A stretch of 64,000 nt of DNA. It comes from Poa pratensis (lineage: Eukaryota > Streptophyta > Magnoliopsida > Poales > Poaceae). Positions 1 to 11,346 of the stretch are shown here, one piece after another (within the stretch, counting starts at the first letter, position 1; every line of letters starts with the position of its first letter). The translations under genes were made by a program, and so were the position numbers. The notes beneath the pieces are model-generated. The model did no database searches. It worked only from the letters and a program-made list of their open reading frames with translations, and was not told the DNA's origin. The stretch is taken from NCBI GenBank assembly GCA_947311845.1, contig CAMZMU010000060.1:3480488-3544487 (forward strand). Reading direction: 5' to 3'.

Positions 1-412
1 GCCCAGATTCCAGTTGCCCCAAGAGCGGCCGTTCTGCCGAGGAAGAAGGCCGCGTAGGCTTGGCTGATTTCGCTGAATACACTCCGTTGGCCGTCAGTCC
101 CCATCTGATCACATCCTCGTCTTCGCTGATGTCGACAGCACGAACACGCTCCCAGAGCTCCAAGTACTCCACCACAGCCTGCACAGTTAGAGTACCTCTG
201 ATCCCACGCACCCACTCGTTGTTGCGGAGCGCGTCCTCCACCGAGAGATAGACCTCTCCCTCTGATGTGTGGCCAAAGCGCAGGCGCTAGTTGCTGTGCG
301 GTTCGACCACCGATCCATGGATCTTGCCAGAAACGCAGGGTTTTTCCGTTCCCAACTCTGCAATCGAGCGCCGTGAGCAGCAGGTTCTGGGCGTCGGGCG
401 GGATTGTGAAGC
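1..412 (-). pseudogene. LINE (L1-type) ORF2 C-terminal fragment, zf-RVT region
   Basis: Read on the minus strand, this is the C-terminal part of a plant L1-type polyprotein, the region after the reverse transcriptase where the zf-RVT domain lies. Recognisable stretches are RVGNGKTLRFWQDPWIGG, then ALRNNEWVRGIRGTLTVQAV, then GVYSAKSA followed in another frame by YAAFFLGRTAALGA. At least two frameshifts are visible, one near position 255 and one near 60, where about 5 extra bases (around the second GCC of SAKSA) break the frame. The fragment runs off the left edge of the window. The upstream reverse transcriptase and endonuclease are not present before about position 530, so the copy is truncated or rearranged. 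The family call rests on the conserved order of these motifs in grass LINEs. It is not functional. Confidence 0.72.
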
Positions 413-886
413 TCAACCCATGCCACGGCCTCTCCCTTCCTTTTTAGCTTCCAGATGTCATCACTACGATGTGCCATGGATTGAATGCCCTACGCGTAGC
501 TCGCTCAGTCGCTCTTCATTGATTTGACCGCGGTAGCTCCACGCTGGTTGATGGACTTTGCTCTCTTTCCACTTCTTTCTGCCAAAAAGCAGGTCTAGGA
601 GATACTGAAAATGCTCGTGCTCTTTTTTTTCGAAAATTGTGAAGAGAGAGCGTGAGGATTTTAGATTCTGAAGCGAGCGAGTTTGATTTTTGAAGCAACG
701 ATGAATGGCAACTATCAGAGTGTGACGTTACCACGTGGCAAATGTGGGTTCGTCCGGTCATGCTATGGTCCCTGTGTTTTAGTGCCATCCATTTTTCTAG
801 TATACCCGAAATTTGCCTCTTATACTACATATTGTTACGGTATGTGTTACGGTATGGGTGTTTTTTTTGGTATATACTAAAAACTA
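413..886. other. No gene recognised
   Basis: No coding homology, RNA gene or element terminus is visible here. Short open frames on both strands lack recognisable motifs. The stretch may be the decayed continuation of the LINE or old intergenic DNA. Confidence 0.5.
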
Positions 887-1009
887 CTCCCTCCGTTCAA
901 AAATAAGTGTCTTAGATTTACACAAAAGTGGATGTATCTAGACATATTTGAAGTCTAGATACATTCACTTTTTGACAAATTTAAGACACTTATTTTTGAA
1001 TGGAGGGAG
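887..1009. mobile_element. Stowaway-type MITE (Tc1/mariner), 123 bp
   Basis: The element begins CTCCCTCCGTTCAAAAATAA and ends with the inverted complement (TTATTTTTGAATGGAGGGAG). It is flanked by TA on both sides (885-886 and 1010-1011), the target duplication expected for Tc1/mariner MITEs. Nearly the whole sequence folds back on itself (AAGTGTCTTA ... TAAGACACTT). It has no coding capacity; mobility would depend on a mariner transposase elsewhere in the genome. Confidence 0.93.
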
Positions 1010-1011
1010 TA

Positions 1012-1687
1012 CGATTCGGTTGGCAGTACGAAAATTTTAGGTAGAACCGTCGTTGGGGCAACCTAAATTCCGGGCCTTCCGCACGGCTCGTCTGATCCAG
1101 GCCAAATTCTAGTGAAGCCCGGTTAAATTCTGGCGAGTCTGACAGGCCGATGTAATATCCCAAAGTAACAACCGCTATCCCTCCTCTAACCAATATAACA
1201 AATATCAGTTTGGACTGCGGACAGTTAGGTCGTGCGGTGTTGCAGCTCGAGTGCGAGCGGTGGCATGTCGGGGCGGCGGCCCCGGAAGGTGGTGCAGATG
1301 GTTTGCACGGGGTGTGATGAAGAGGTGGATGTCGGAGTTGTGGCTCCGAGAGTTCTGCAACATCGAGGGTGCTCCACCTTGTGTCGTGTGGGCGACAAGG
1401 TTACTCACGGTGTTGTTTGTCGTCGGGGCACTAGGTGTTCTCGAGATTGTGTAGGCGTCGCCCCGTGGTGTTGTCGCCCGGTTTTTTCTGCTAACAAACC
1501 AGGCACTTTCTGCTTAATTAATGGATAAGGCAAAGCATTTGCTTTCGGTTTCAAAAAATATTTTTGGTAGTTGGTTATTGACAATGATAAAAAAAACTAA
1601 GCCTAGAATACGTTTTGGTGTTTCCTCCTTATGTTAGTCTATATGGAGATACGGAATAACATTATATTTAACAATTGACAACTTCAG
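1012..1687. other. No gene recognised
   Basis: Mixed-composition DNA with short unconvincing open frames on both strands. I see no repeat termini, RNA gene or conserved coding motif. Confidence 0.45.
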
Positions 1688-1702
1688 GTTATCCATATGG
1701 CT

Positions 1703-3096
1703 CTCTCGAAAAAGGCTTTCGCCCCGCTTTATAAATAAATCCACACGGTCGAACTGATACAAAGTGATGAGGAAATCCTCTTACAAAGCAGATCAAAGAT
1801 AAACGAAAGAAACCAAAGGAAAATCGGACTTGTCACCGAGGACCTCAGCGCGAAATCAAACGATACCGAGACTCCATGACACCCCCCCCCCCACAGGGTG
1901 ACGACGCATAGCGTCGCCGCCGTCAAGACCATGATGATCAAGGGTTTTCACATGGAGCGTAAGCGCGGAGAAGGTAACCACAGTGGCGCCCCCAACAGGG
2001 TTATGACACCCGCAGGCATCGCCGCCATTGGCGCCGGAGCGTAGAGCTTTCGCTCGGTAAAACCTTCACACCTCACCCGGTAGCACGAATTGCTCATAGT
2101 CCACGAGTCAGACCTCCTCAACGCGATCTGGGAGCCGCCAAAGCCGAAGCGCCGCCAGCTCCGGGACCTCCCTTCGCTCGCTCCTCGCCACCCACGTGGT
2201 CTGAGAGGAGGGTCATCACCACTGCCACGTCACCCGCCGCAGAGTCGCCCGCGCAGTCCACATTCCAGGGCCGCCGCCCTGGCATCCACGATCTCTCCAC
2301 CACGATGGAGGACATAACGAAAGGTCCACGGGAGCGGACATGAGAATGATAACGCGAGCCACTCAGCCCTAGAACAACGGGAGTTCAACGAGCAGTATGC
2401 AACCGCAAGTCGTACCCACAGATCCCGAGCAAACGGGACTGCTAGGCGGTCACCGGATCTAGGCCCTCCTAGCCCGGATCCAGCACCCCATCCACTTCAT
2501 GGCGGGGGAAGGGTTCCCGGGCCCCGGGAACCACTGAAACCACGGGCAGCAGGGCCCACCAGCCCGGATCGGGCCCAAACGGGTCTAGATCTGGGCCGGT
2601 AACTCCGCAGCCATGGCCAGCTCCGCCAGCCACCGTTCCTGGGCCGTGCCGCCCCGTCCATCTCCGTCACAGGCTCCGGTGAGGGCGCCTCTGCAGAAGC
2701 TCCATGGCGCCGCGCACCCTGCCATCAAGTCAATGTAGATCTGCACGCAGACGCCACCACCCCGCCGCCAGGGCCAGGCCCGCAACGTCCCGCCGCAGCT
2801 CCACCGTGTCACGGCCCAGACCCGCGTCGTGACCTCGACGCACCACCGCCGCCCGACGAGATCGCCTCCTGAGGGCACCGCCGCCGGCTAGGCCAGCCCT
2901 GCTTGGACCGCCACGCGCGGGGAAAGGAAGGCCGTCGCCGCCGGCACCACCCGAGCCTTGCCCGGTGGCATCCGCCTGCGGCGGCAGAGGGGGAGGATGG
3001 GGAGAGAGAGGACGCAGGATGCTCAGGTTAGGGTTCTCTCCTGACTCGCCCACGAGGGAGGCGAGCAGGAGCCGAGGGGGAAAAGGGATGTTCCCT
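1703..3096 (-). mobile_element. Inserted element with 15-bp target duplication, probably a non-autonomous non-LTR retroelement
   Basis: A perfect 15-bp direct repeat, GTTATCCATATGGCT, flanks this block at 1688-1702 and 3097-3111. That length suits target-primed (LINE/SINE type) insertion better than a DNA transposon or LTR element. The left boundary reads CTCTCGAAAAAGGCTTTCGC followed by CCCGCTTTATAAATAAA; its complement resembles tail sequences I associate with grass LINE-like retroelements, though without a poly(A) run. The right side is GC-rich and resembles a 5' UTR on the minus strand. No reverse transcriptase is present, so this would be an internally deleted or non-autonomous copy. Orientation is inferred. 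The insertion itself is clear from the target duplication; the class is less certain. Confidence 0.6.
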
Positions 3097-3111
3097 GTTA
3101 TCCATATGGCT

Positions 3112-3838
3112 TCCGAGTGGATTCAACCATGGTCCTTTTTCCTCCCGTGAGAGCAACGGGAGCTTATGATTATTGGATGCAACCAATTCTTATGGTACCC
3201 GGGATACATACTGGCTGGCTGACAGCACACTAATAGTAGGCTCCATGGATAGTTCCTTGTTTATTTTGTTTCATCGGCTCATTCATGTATTGACTTTGTG
3301 TGATCTTGTAAACTCCTGATCGTTTGAACTTTGCAGTAAAGAAGACGGTGTGCATCGATTGTGCATGCAAAGGTCGATGGTTTACCCATTAAAAACCGTT
3401 TTTATTTATGTTGGTTTTCTATTTATGATATCACCATGACATCATTGCATTACATACTTGATATGACCATGCTAAAATTCTGCCTCCGCTAGTGCAGCTC
3501 GACCCTAACTGCCTATTAGCTCTGACGGGACCATCCAGGTGTGTGTGCGTCCCCTTTCCCTGATGACCCCTGCTCCATCGGCGCCGTCCTCATGCGGGCC
3601 CTCAACCTCAATCCCTACGACGTCTCTCCTCACCGCTCTGTCGGCGGTGGCAGGGATGCCATCGCGGTGGAACCATCATCGATTTCACCATCCAACTCAC
3701 GTCAATTAATAGCGCCACCCCTGCTCACCAATACCCCTGCTACGTGCCTATGCCTCTGCTCTCCCGAAGTTGCTAGTTTAGGCCATGTAGTCGTGGAGCG
3801 GGAGCGAGGAGACCGACAACCTTTTCTCTGTTTTGCGC
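3112..3838. other. No gene recognised
   Basis: No domain, splice structure or element terminus is recognisable between the 15-bp-duplication insert and the Harbinger-like terminus at 3842. The open frame at 3541-3906 has no family resemblance that I can see. Confidence 0.4.
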
Positions 3839-4179
3839 TTAGAGCATCTCCAACAAATGATGTAAAGCAGGGCACCCGAAAACAGTTAAGACTTTTTGGG
3901 TTTTAGGACACAAAATATAGGACACTCATTCCAGATGATGAAAACATGGCGTCAACAAATTTCGAGATGATGCAAAATAGGGCACCACATGAGAATCGAT
4001 GGTGGATGGAGAGGAAGGCGCATCCGACGGTCGCTGGGCGCCGAGCTTGATTTTGGCTGGCGGAGGTCGCGGATGCCGAGGAAAGACCGCAAGGGATGGG
4101 CGGAGGGTCTCAGCTAAGTCGACAAAGCGCGGTAGGCGGCCAGAGCTGAAGTCGCGTGGTGGAGGGGCGTGGTGGCACC

Positions 4180-5117
4180 TGTCGCAACAGTGGAACATGG
4201 GGTTCTCCTAGTACTGCCAAAGTGGGTCCACCCCATGTGGGCCCAAGATGAAGATGGACAAGACCAAGACTCAAGTCAAGCTGGCGGGTTCACTATCAAG
4301 ACGCACATGGCCAACGACGACTAAGGGCTCCGGTCCTGGGGACCTTCCGGGTCCCCGAATCAAGCAAGAAGGCCAGGAAGGACCCGAGAGCCCGAGTTCC
4401 CGGCAGGAGGCCAGGCTCCCTCCCGGGTACTTCCTACGTTCCTGTGGATAAGCACTCCACCTCACCACGGAAGACTTGGGAAGCAAGGCGAAGGCAGCGC
4501 GGGCGGGAAGCACGTCCCGTGGTGGTGTCAGCTCCTGTCCACCCCAAGGCGGACGCTCCCACCTAACCCAGAGGAGACGCTAGGCTGAGGAGAGGCCACG
4601 TCTCCCCCTAAACTAGATGAGGAGGGTCCTTCACCCCGAAGGTCCCTCATCCCCTCACGTGACCCTGTGGCAACCCCTTAGCCTATAAAAGGAGGACCAA
4701 GGCACGGAGGAGGAGGAAGAGAGAACAAGCACAAGATAGAGCAAGGACAAGCTAGAACCAGAGCAAGACTAGACTAGGGCTGCGGAGGTAGAGAGGAAGG
4801 TGATCTCCTCCGGGTCAGGATCTGTCCTTCTTCTACCTCGGCCAAAACCCTTCCGGGTACCCTGCCGGGAGGTTCCATTGTAAGCCACACTATGAAGAAC
4901 TCATCAATCCAGACATGCAGGAGTAGGGCTTTTAGCCTCCGGGCGGCCTGAACCTGGGTAGCTCCTTGTGTCCCTTTGGTTGCATGCTTTGATCGTGGAG
5001 AGGAGAGCTTGATCTAGACTCCGCCCAAGAAGACGATTCTCAGCCTCCTTCGCGCCCCGTGCCGAACCTAAAAGGGGGTATCCTATACTCCCGGTGTCCG
5101 TGCAACGAGACACGACA
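4180..5117 (+). repeat. 5' LTR of the Gypsy element (938 bp)
   Basis: It starts TGTCGCAACAGTGGAACATG and ends GAGACACGACA. A TATA-like CCTATAAAAGGAGG lies at about 4681-4694, the likely promoter for the genomic transcript. It aligns along its whole length with 14140-15074. Confidence 0.95.
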
Positions 5118-5119
5118 TC

Positions 5120-5137
5120 TGGCGCGCCAGGTAGGGG
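5120..5137 (+). other. Primer binding site of the Gypsy element
   Basis: TGGCGCGCCAGGTAGGGG begins two bases after the 5' LTR. This is the usual position of a tRNA primer site, and from memory the sequence resembles that of RIRE2-type grass Gypsy elements. The tRNA species was not verified. Confidence 0.8.
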
Positions 5138-5143
5138 GCGCAA

Positions 5144-6853
5144 GTGCTGGATTCATCTTCATCAAGTTCATCGGCAAGTTCTTCGTCAAGCATGCCTCCA
5201 AGGAAGAAGGGAGATCCTGCGGCGTCCAAGCCGGTCTCTCCCTCACGCACCCAAGCTTCAGCTGAACGTCGTGCTGCTGGCGCACGGCGGAGCGTCTCTC
5301 CGTCCCCGCCTCCCATGGAGAGGGTGGCGCCGGACGAAGTGGACGGTCGCGACAAGGACAACGGCCCTGGCGGAGCGGCGGCTCCAAAGGGCGCCACCAT
5401 GCCTCCTCCTCGCTCAGGGGAGAAGAGCGTCTGCAACGGCACCGGCAAGGAGCCCACCGCTGGAGGAGGGAACCACGGCGTTCGCCCCAGCGGGGATCCA
5501 CGAGCATCCAAGAGCAAGACCTCCGCGCACTCGCCTTCGGACGTGCAAGCTCGCCATGATGCTCTAGTCGCTGCCAAGGCACTGATGCAGTTCCCTCCAA
5601 GCAGCGGCGACCCCAAGGTCTACCAAGAATGGAGGACTCGCGTCGAGAGGCTCCTCGACTTCGCCGATGGTGGTCCGTGGGTCGAACCCACTCAAGCTCC
5701 CACCGTCGACAACCCCGGAGCAGCACAAGACAAAACACGTGATCCGCGAGGCCAGCCTCGTGGTGAACGTCAAGCCAAGACGGCGCCTCCTCGCACCGCG
5801 CCACCGATGGCTGATCGGCTAAACCGCGATCACGGCGAGGCCATCTCCATCGGGTCGTCTACCTCGCGCAACCCAGATCTTCGTGACGAGCTCAACAGCC
5901 GTCAGAACGAGGATATGCGCACCCGCATCGAGCGTCGCCGAGAACGTCACCGCCGGGAAGATCGGGGCATCGACCTCGCCGAAGGCTGCCTCGCCCTCGC
6001 TCCCGAGTTCCGCCACTTCAACTGGCCCAAGAAATTCAAGATCGACGTTCTCCGCTACGACGGCACCACGAACCCCCGGGACTTTCTGCAGATCTACTCT
6101 CTGCTGCGATGGTTGCCGGGGCCGACGAGGTCATGATGGCCAACTGGTTCCCGTTGGCCCTGAAGGGAGATGCCCAGACTTGGCTTCTCAACCTTCCCAA
6201 GTGCTCCATCCGTTCCTGGCGGGCACTGAAGGAGCAGTTTCTGGGGGCTTTCCAAGGCGGGTACGAGCGCCCGGGGGCTCCCAGTGATCTCCACGACTTC
6301 AAGCAGTTGCCGGGTGAAACTCTCCGCAAGTTCATCCAGCGCTTCACCCAGAAGATGAACACCATCCCGTGCATCAAGGAGGAGTTGGTGATCCAGTCCT
6401 TCCACGCCAACGTCCGCAACCCCAAGATGCGCGAGAAGCTGAGCATCCATCGCGTCGAGTCTGCTCGTAAGCTCTGGGAGCTTGCAGACCGGTGCGCTCG
6501 AGCTGAAGAAGGAGCCAAGTTCCCCGGGGAGGATGAACCCGAGGACAAGGCCGCTCCAGCTAAGAACAAGAAGCGGGACCCTGGACCCGACAAGCGGATC
6601 TTCGTCACCGAGCCTCTTCCGAAGAAGACCAAGCCCGCGCCGACTTCCGAGGAAGAAGGTGAAGGTGATCCCTGGTGCCACATCCATCCAGAAGGCAACC
6701 ACTTGCTCAAGGACTGCCGCATGCTCAAGAACCTCGCCGTCCGGAGCAACGCCGAGCTGATGGGGTCAGTCAAGACGGTTGCTACAACTGCGGCACTGCC
6801 GGGCACATCGCTCGTGACTGTCCCACGGGTCGCCAAGGCGGAGGCGGCCGTGG
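5144..6853 (+). pseudogene. gag: gag polyprotein of the Gypsy element, frameshifted
   Basis: This encodes the structural protein that packages element RNA. The frame opens at 5144 with a serine run, then a basic, proline-rich N-terminal region. The capsid-like retrotransposon gag domain covers about 6120-6380 (WFPLALKGDAQTWLLNLPK ... LHDFKQLPGETLRKFIQRFT). A CCHC zinc knuckle, CYNCGTAGHIARDC, lies near 6780-6825, followed by a glycine/arginine-rich tail. Three reading frames are needed: a shift near 6100, another shortly before the zinc knuckle (about 6770) and another in the Gly/Arg-rich part (about 6850-6900). Gag and pol probably formed one long frame originally, as no conserved stop separates them. 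The domain identity is clear; the copy is broken. Confidence 0.88.
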
Positions 6854-7815
6854 ATGGTACCGAGGCGGTGGCCGCGGGGCCGCGGAGGAGGACGCGGCGG
6901 TCAAGGTGGTCGCGGGTACAACACTCCGGAGGCCGCCCACGTCGGCAACGGGGAAGCTCCGGCTCCCCAAGGAGGCAACGGCGGCAAGTATCAAGAAGTC
7001 ACGGGAGTTGTCGGGTGCATCCACGGAGGGTCTTCTCTGCCTCCCTCCAACGGCGCCTGCAAGAGACTTGTCCGGGAGCTGAACGCGGTTGCTTCTGCTC
7101 CGTCCAAGCCCCTGGACTGGTCTAGCCAAGTCATCACCTTCGACCCAGAAGACCACCCTGCAAACACTGCCGGGGTCGGGACCCTGCCGCTGATCGTGTC
7201 GCCCGTCATCCACAACTACAAGGTCACCAAGATGCTGGTCGACGGAGGCTCCAGCCTCAACCTGCTGACGGCGAAGGTCCTGGCTGTCCTTCAAATCCCC
7301 CTGTCTCGCCTACAAGACACGGGGTGTTCCAAGGCGTGAACGGAAGTGTTACTCGACCCCTCGGGAAGATCACCCTTCCGGTCACCTTCGGCGACTCCAA
7401 GAACTTCCGCACCGAGGAAATCGTCTTCGACATCGCCGACACTCCGCTACCGTACAACGGCATACTTGGCAGACCTGCTCTGGCCAAGTTCATGGCCGTC
7501 TCCCACTTCGCCTACAACATGCTGAAGATTCCGGCGCCGTGGGGCGTGATCAAGGTCAGGGCCGACATCGACGATGCTATCTACTGCGTTCACCAGCTGA
7601 ACCAGACGGTGGCAACCACGGCGGACATCCCTCAAGGTGTACAGGAGGATGATGATGGGGCTCTCCCCGGGGGCGAAGGGCACCCCGGGGGCTCCACATC
7701 TACTCCACCCAAGAAGGCGCCATTCCATGGCGATCCGCAGCTGACCAAGAAGGTGGCGCTAACCAGCGACGGAGTTCGCTCCATCACCATCGGCGCCCGC
7801 CTCACCGACAAATAG
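6854..7815 (+). pseudogene. Aspartic protease region of the Gypsy polyprotein
   Basis: The segment contains the retropepsin-like active-site region LVDGGSSLNLL near 7230-7265 and the downstream conserved block YNGILGRPALAKF near 7450-7490. The active-site triplet reads D-G-G rather than the D-T/S-G of retroviruses; D-G-G/D-G-S forms are common in plant Gypsy elements, so this alone does not mean inactivity. A frameshift near 7310 separates the first part (frame of 6854) from the second (frame of 7324). The second part ends at a TAG (7813-7815) between protease and reverse transcriptase, where the homologous frame simply continues (ESALVAFLRENSDVFAW follows). The stop looks like a CAG-to-TAG nonsense change. 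Confidence 0.85.
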
Positions 7816-8959
7816 GAAAGCGCGCTCGTCGCCTTCCTTCGGGAAAACTCTGACGTCTTCGCGTGGGAGGCATCAGGTTTACCCGGCGTACCAAGGGAGG
7901 TGATCGAGCACAAATTGGCGGTCAATCCGGGGGCTCGCCCCGTGAAGCAGGTTCTCCGGAACCAAAGCAAGGAAAAGCTGGAATTCATCATCGCCGAGGT
8001 GGACAAGTTGATAGAAGCTGGTGTCATCCGGTCGGTTCCCCACCCAAGCTGGGTGGCCAACCCCGTGGTGGTACCGAAACCCATGACCTTCAAGTGGAGA
8101 CTCTGCATCGACTTCACAGACCTGAATAAGGCCTGTCCCAAGGACCCTTTCCCCCTGCCGCGGATCGACATGATCGTGGATTCCACGGCCGGGTGCGAGC
8201 TGCTGTGTTTCTGGATGCCTTTTCCGGGTACCACCAGATCATGATGTCACTCGAGGACCAAGAGAAGACGGCCTTCATCACTCCCAAGGGCTGCTACTGC
8301 TACACCCGGATGCCTTTTGGCCTCCGAAACGCCGGCGCTACCTTCCAGCGCGCAATGCAAGCATGCCTTGGGTCGCAGCTGGGCCGCAACGTCGAAGCGT
8401 ACATCGACGACATCGTGGTCAAGACCCGGTACAAGGACTCCCTCATCCAAGACCTGCACGAGACCTTCGAGAACCTCCGCCGGGTCAACTTCAAGCTCAA
8501 CCCCGACAAGTGCGTGTTCGGGGTCCCCTCCGGCAAGCTGCTGGGTTTCCTGGTCTCTCACCGAGGGATCGAGGCGAATCCGGACAAAATCAAGGCAATC
8601 GAGCGCATGGAGGCGCCCCGGCGGGTCAAGGACGTACAGCGCCTCAACGGGTGCATCACTGCACTCGGGCGCTTCATCTCAAGGCTTGGGGAGCGGGCCT
8701 TACCGTTCTTCAGGCTGCTCAAGAAATCAGGCCCCGTGGAGTGGACCTCCGAGGCCGAGGAAGCCCTGCAGTCCCTTAAGCGCTACCTCGCCTCGCCACC
8801 AATCCTCGTGGCACCAGAAGAGAAGGAGCCCCTACTACTGTACATTGCTGCCACCAACCAGGTGATCAGCGCTGTGCTCGTGGTAGAGCGTGACGCTCCT
8901 CCGAAGAAGTCAAGCAAGATCAAGGGCAAGCGACCCGGGAACTCTCTTCCGGGGCAACC
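7816..8959 (+). pseudogene. Reverse transcriptase of the Gypsy element, frameshifted
   Basis: This is the RNA-dependent DNA polymerase that copies element RNA into DNA. The N-terminal block KWRLCIDFTDLNKACPKDPF is at 8090-8150. A frameshift near 8195 separates it from FLDAFSGYHQIMM. The catalytic motif YIDDIVVK is intact at 8398-8421, followed by KCVFGVPSGKLLGFLVSHRG and the thumb/connection region up to LLYIAATNQVISAVLVVER. A further frameshift near 8900-8950 leads into the RNase H part. Catalytic residues are retained (aspartates of F-L-D-A-F and Y-I-D-D), but no single frame spans the domain. Confidence 0.9.
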
Positions 8960-11346
8960 GTGCAAGAAAAGGCTGCCGGGTGACCAGGGGTCTCATGATC
9001 CTGGCGTCACACAACTTCACCAGCGACGCGGATCCCGTCGGGAATGGAGAATCTCCCTCCGACGAGACTTCGCCGGGGGCTACATCGTCCCCACCCCAAG
9101 ACGTCGACGAGGGGGAAGCCGAGCCCTCTCAGGACTCGGCGACCCGCAAGGTGCAGCACCCGGTCTACTTCGTCAGCGCAGTGCTGCGCGACGCCCGGGA
9201 GCGGTACCCCATGATGCAGAAGCTGCTGCTGGCAATCCTCATTGCCTCCCGCAAGATGAGGCCGTACTTCCAAAGCCATCCCATCACGGTGGTGTCCAAG
9301 TACAACCTAAGAAGCCCCCTGGAGAACCCACTTGCCACTGGTCGCATATCATGGTGGGCCATGGAGCTTCAAGGTTTCGGTCTCAAGTTCGAGCACACGG
9401 ACAACATCAAGAGTCAGGCGCTGGCGGATTTCACGGCCGAGTGGACCGAGACGGCGTTCGACGACCCGGAAGAGGAAACCTGCCTCCCCGGGAAGGAAGA
9501 TCCTAGCGCCTGGATCATGCACTTCGACGGCTCCTACACCAAGGGGAAAGGAGGTGCTGGGGTTGTCCTAACCTCACCAACCGGGGACCGGCTGAAGTAC
9601 GTCGTCCAGATGCACTACCAAGGGAACATCTCCAACAACACGGCGGAGTACGAGGGCCTGCTCGCAGGACTTCGTGCTGCCATCGGCCTCGGCATCAACA
9701 AGATCGTCGTCAAGGGTGACTCTCAGCTAGTCATCAAACAAGTGAACAAGGAGTACGCGTGCCCTCAGATGGCACCATACGTTGAAGAGGTCTGGAAGCT
9801 GCAGCGGCGCTTCGACAACTTCCGGGCTGTGTACGTCCCACGGGGAGAAAACACGGCCGCGGATGAGCTATCGCAGGTGGCGTCCAAGCAAGAACCAGTG
9901 CCTCCCGGGATCTACATCGAGGTCCTCAGGCGACCTTCGATCCCGCCCGAGAGGCTCGCGACAAGATCTGCGCCGGGGGCTGGCGACCCTTCTACCTCGA
10001 CAACACGGGTAGCCAGCCCAGAAGCTCAAGACCCGGCAGCCCCTCCAGCGGAGGAAGCTATGCTTTCTTTCCGTCGGATGGTGCTACCGGTGGAAGGAGC
10101 CCACCCACCCTGGGCCCGGGACATCGTCAAGTACATCATGGAGCACGCCCTCCCGGAGGACGATCACGACGCCGAGCGGGTGGCTCGTCAAGCCAAGCTC
10201 TACGTCATGATCGACGGCGAGCTCTACCGGCGACGGGACAACGGAGTCAAGCTCCGCTGCATCCCTCAAGAACAAGGCCAAGTACTGCTACGGGACATCC
10301 ACGAAGGCACATGTTCAAGTCATGTGGCATCAAGATCACTGGCGGGTAAAGTTTTTCGTCACGGGTTCTACTGGCCAACAGTCCTCAGTGATGCGGAGCA
10401 GCTAGTCAAGACCTGTGAAGCCTGCCAATACTATGCGAAGAACATACATCAGCCGGCGCAAGCTCTGCAGCCAATTCCAATCTCCTGGCCGTTCGCGGTC
10501 TGGGGGCTGGACATCGTGGGAAAGATACCGAAGTCTGTCGGGGGCCATGAATACCTTTTCGTGGCCATCGACAAGTTCACAAAGTGGGTGGAAGTGATGC
10601 CAGTACCAAGACAGACAGCTCAAGCAGCCATCAAGTTCATTGAAGGGATCGTGTACCGCTTCGGAGTACCCAACAGAATCATAACGGACAATGGCTCTCA
10701 GTTCACAAGCCGATCCTTCCTCAACTTCTGTGAAGAGCTGGGAATCAAGGTGTGTTTTGCCTCGGTGTCCTACCCAAGGTGCAATGGGCAAGTGGAGCGA
10801 GCCAATGCGGAGGTCCTAAAGGGTTTGAAGACCAAGGCCTTTGACAAGTTAGAAGACAAGGGCAAGAACTGGATTGAGCATCTACCAAGTGTCTTGTGGT
10901 CCCTCAGAACCACACCAAGCAGAGCCACTCAAGAAACACCATTCTTCCTTGTCTATGGAGCAGAAGCCGTCTTGCCAACAGAGCTCAGGCATGGATCCCC
11001 CCGGGTACTTGCCTATGATGAAGACGCACAAGCTGAGAGGAGGATTGATGACATCAACTTCCTGGAAGAGGTGCGGTGCCGAGCTTCCTTACGATCTGCT
11101 CGATACCAGCAAGGGCTCCGCCGCTATCATGATCGCCATATCCGTTCACGGGTACTGGAACCCGGAGACCTGGTTCTCCGCAAGAAGCAGAAGCTTGATA
11201 ACATGAACAAGCTGTCCTCCAAGTGGGAAGGACCTTATCGGGTGACGCATACCCTGAGACCCGGAGCTGTTTATCTGGAGGACGAGAAAGGCAGGCCGGA
11301 GGGCAACGCCTGGAACATCGAGAATCTCCGGAAATTCTACCCCTGA
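8960..11346 (+). CDS. RNase H and integrase part of the Gypsy polyprotein
   Basis: About 790 codons are uninterrupted up to the TGA at 11344-11346. In order: the end of the Gypsy RNase H (VYFVSAVLRDARERYPMMQK), a second archaeal-type RNase H (MHFDGSYTKGKGGAGV; NNTAEYEGLLAGL; KGDSQLVIKQV; ENTAADELS) typical of the Tat clade, an HHCC zinc finger (HEGTCSSH ... CEACQYY), the integrase core and a C-terminal GPYRV motif. Integrase catalytic D, D and E are all present (WGLDIVG, IITDNGSQF, NGQVERANAE). It is the best-preserved part of the element. As a protein it lacks its own start and would be produced only by cleavage of a polyprotein that this copy can no longer make whole. Confidence 0.9.

Noticed and set aside
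5040..5804. 254-codon minus-strand open frame over gag
   Set aside because: It is a shadow of the GC-rich gag coding frame; no TATA box, splice signal or domain was seen, unlike the two antisense genes further 3'.
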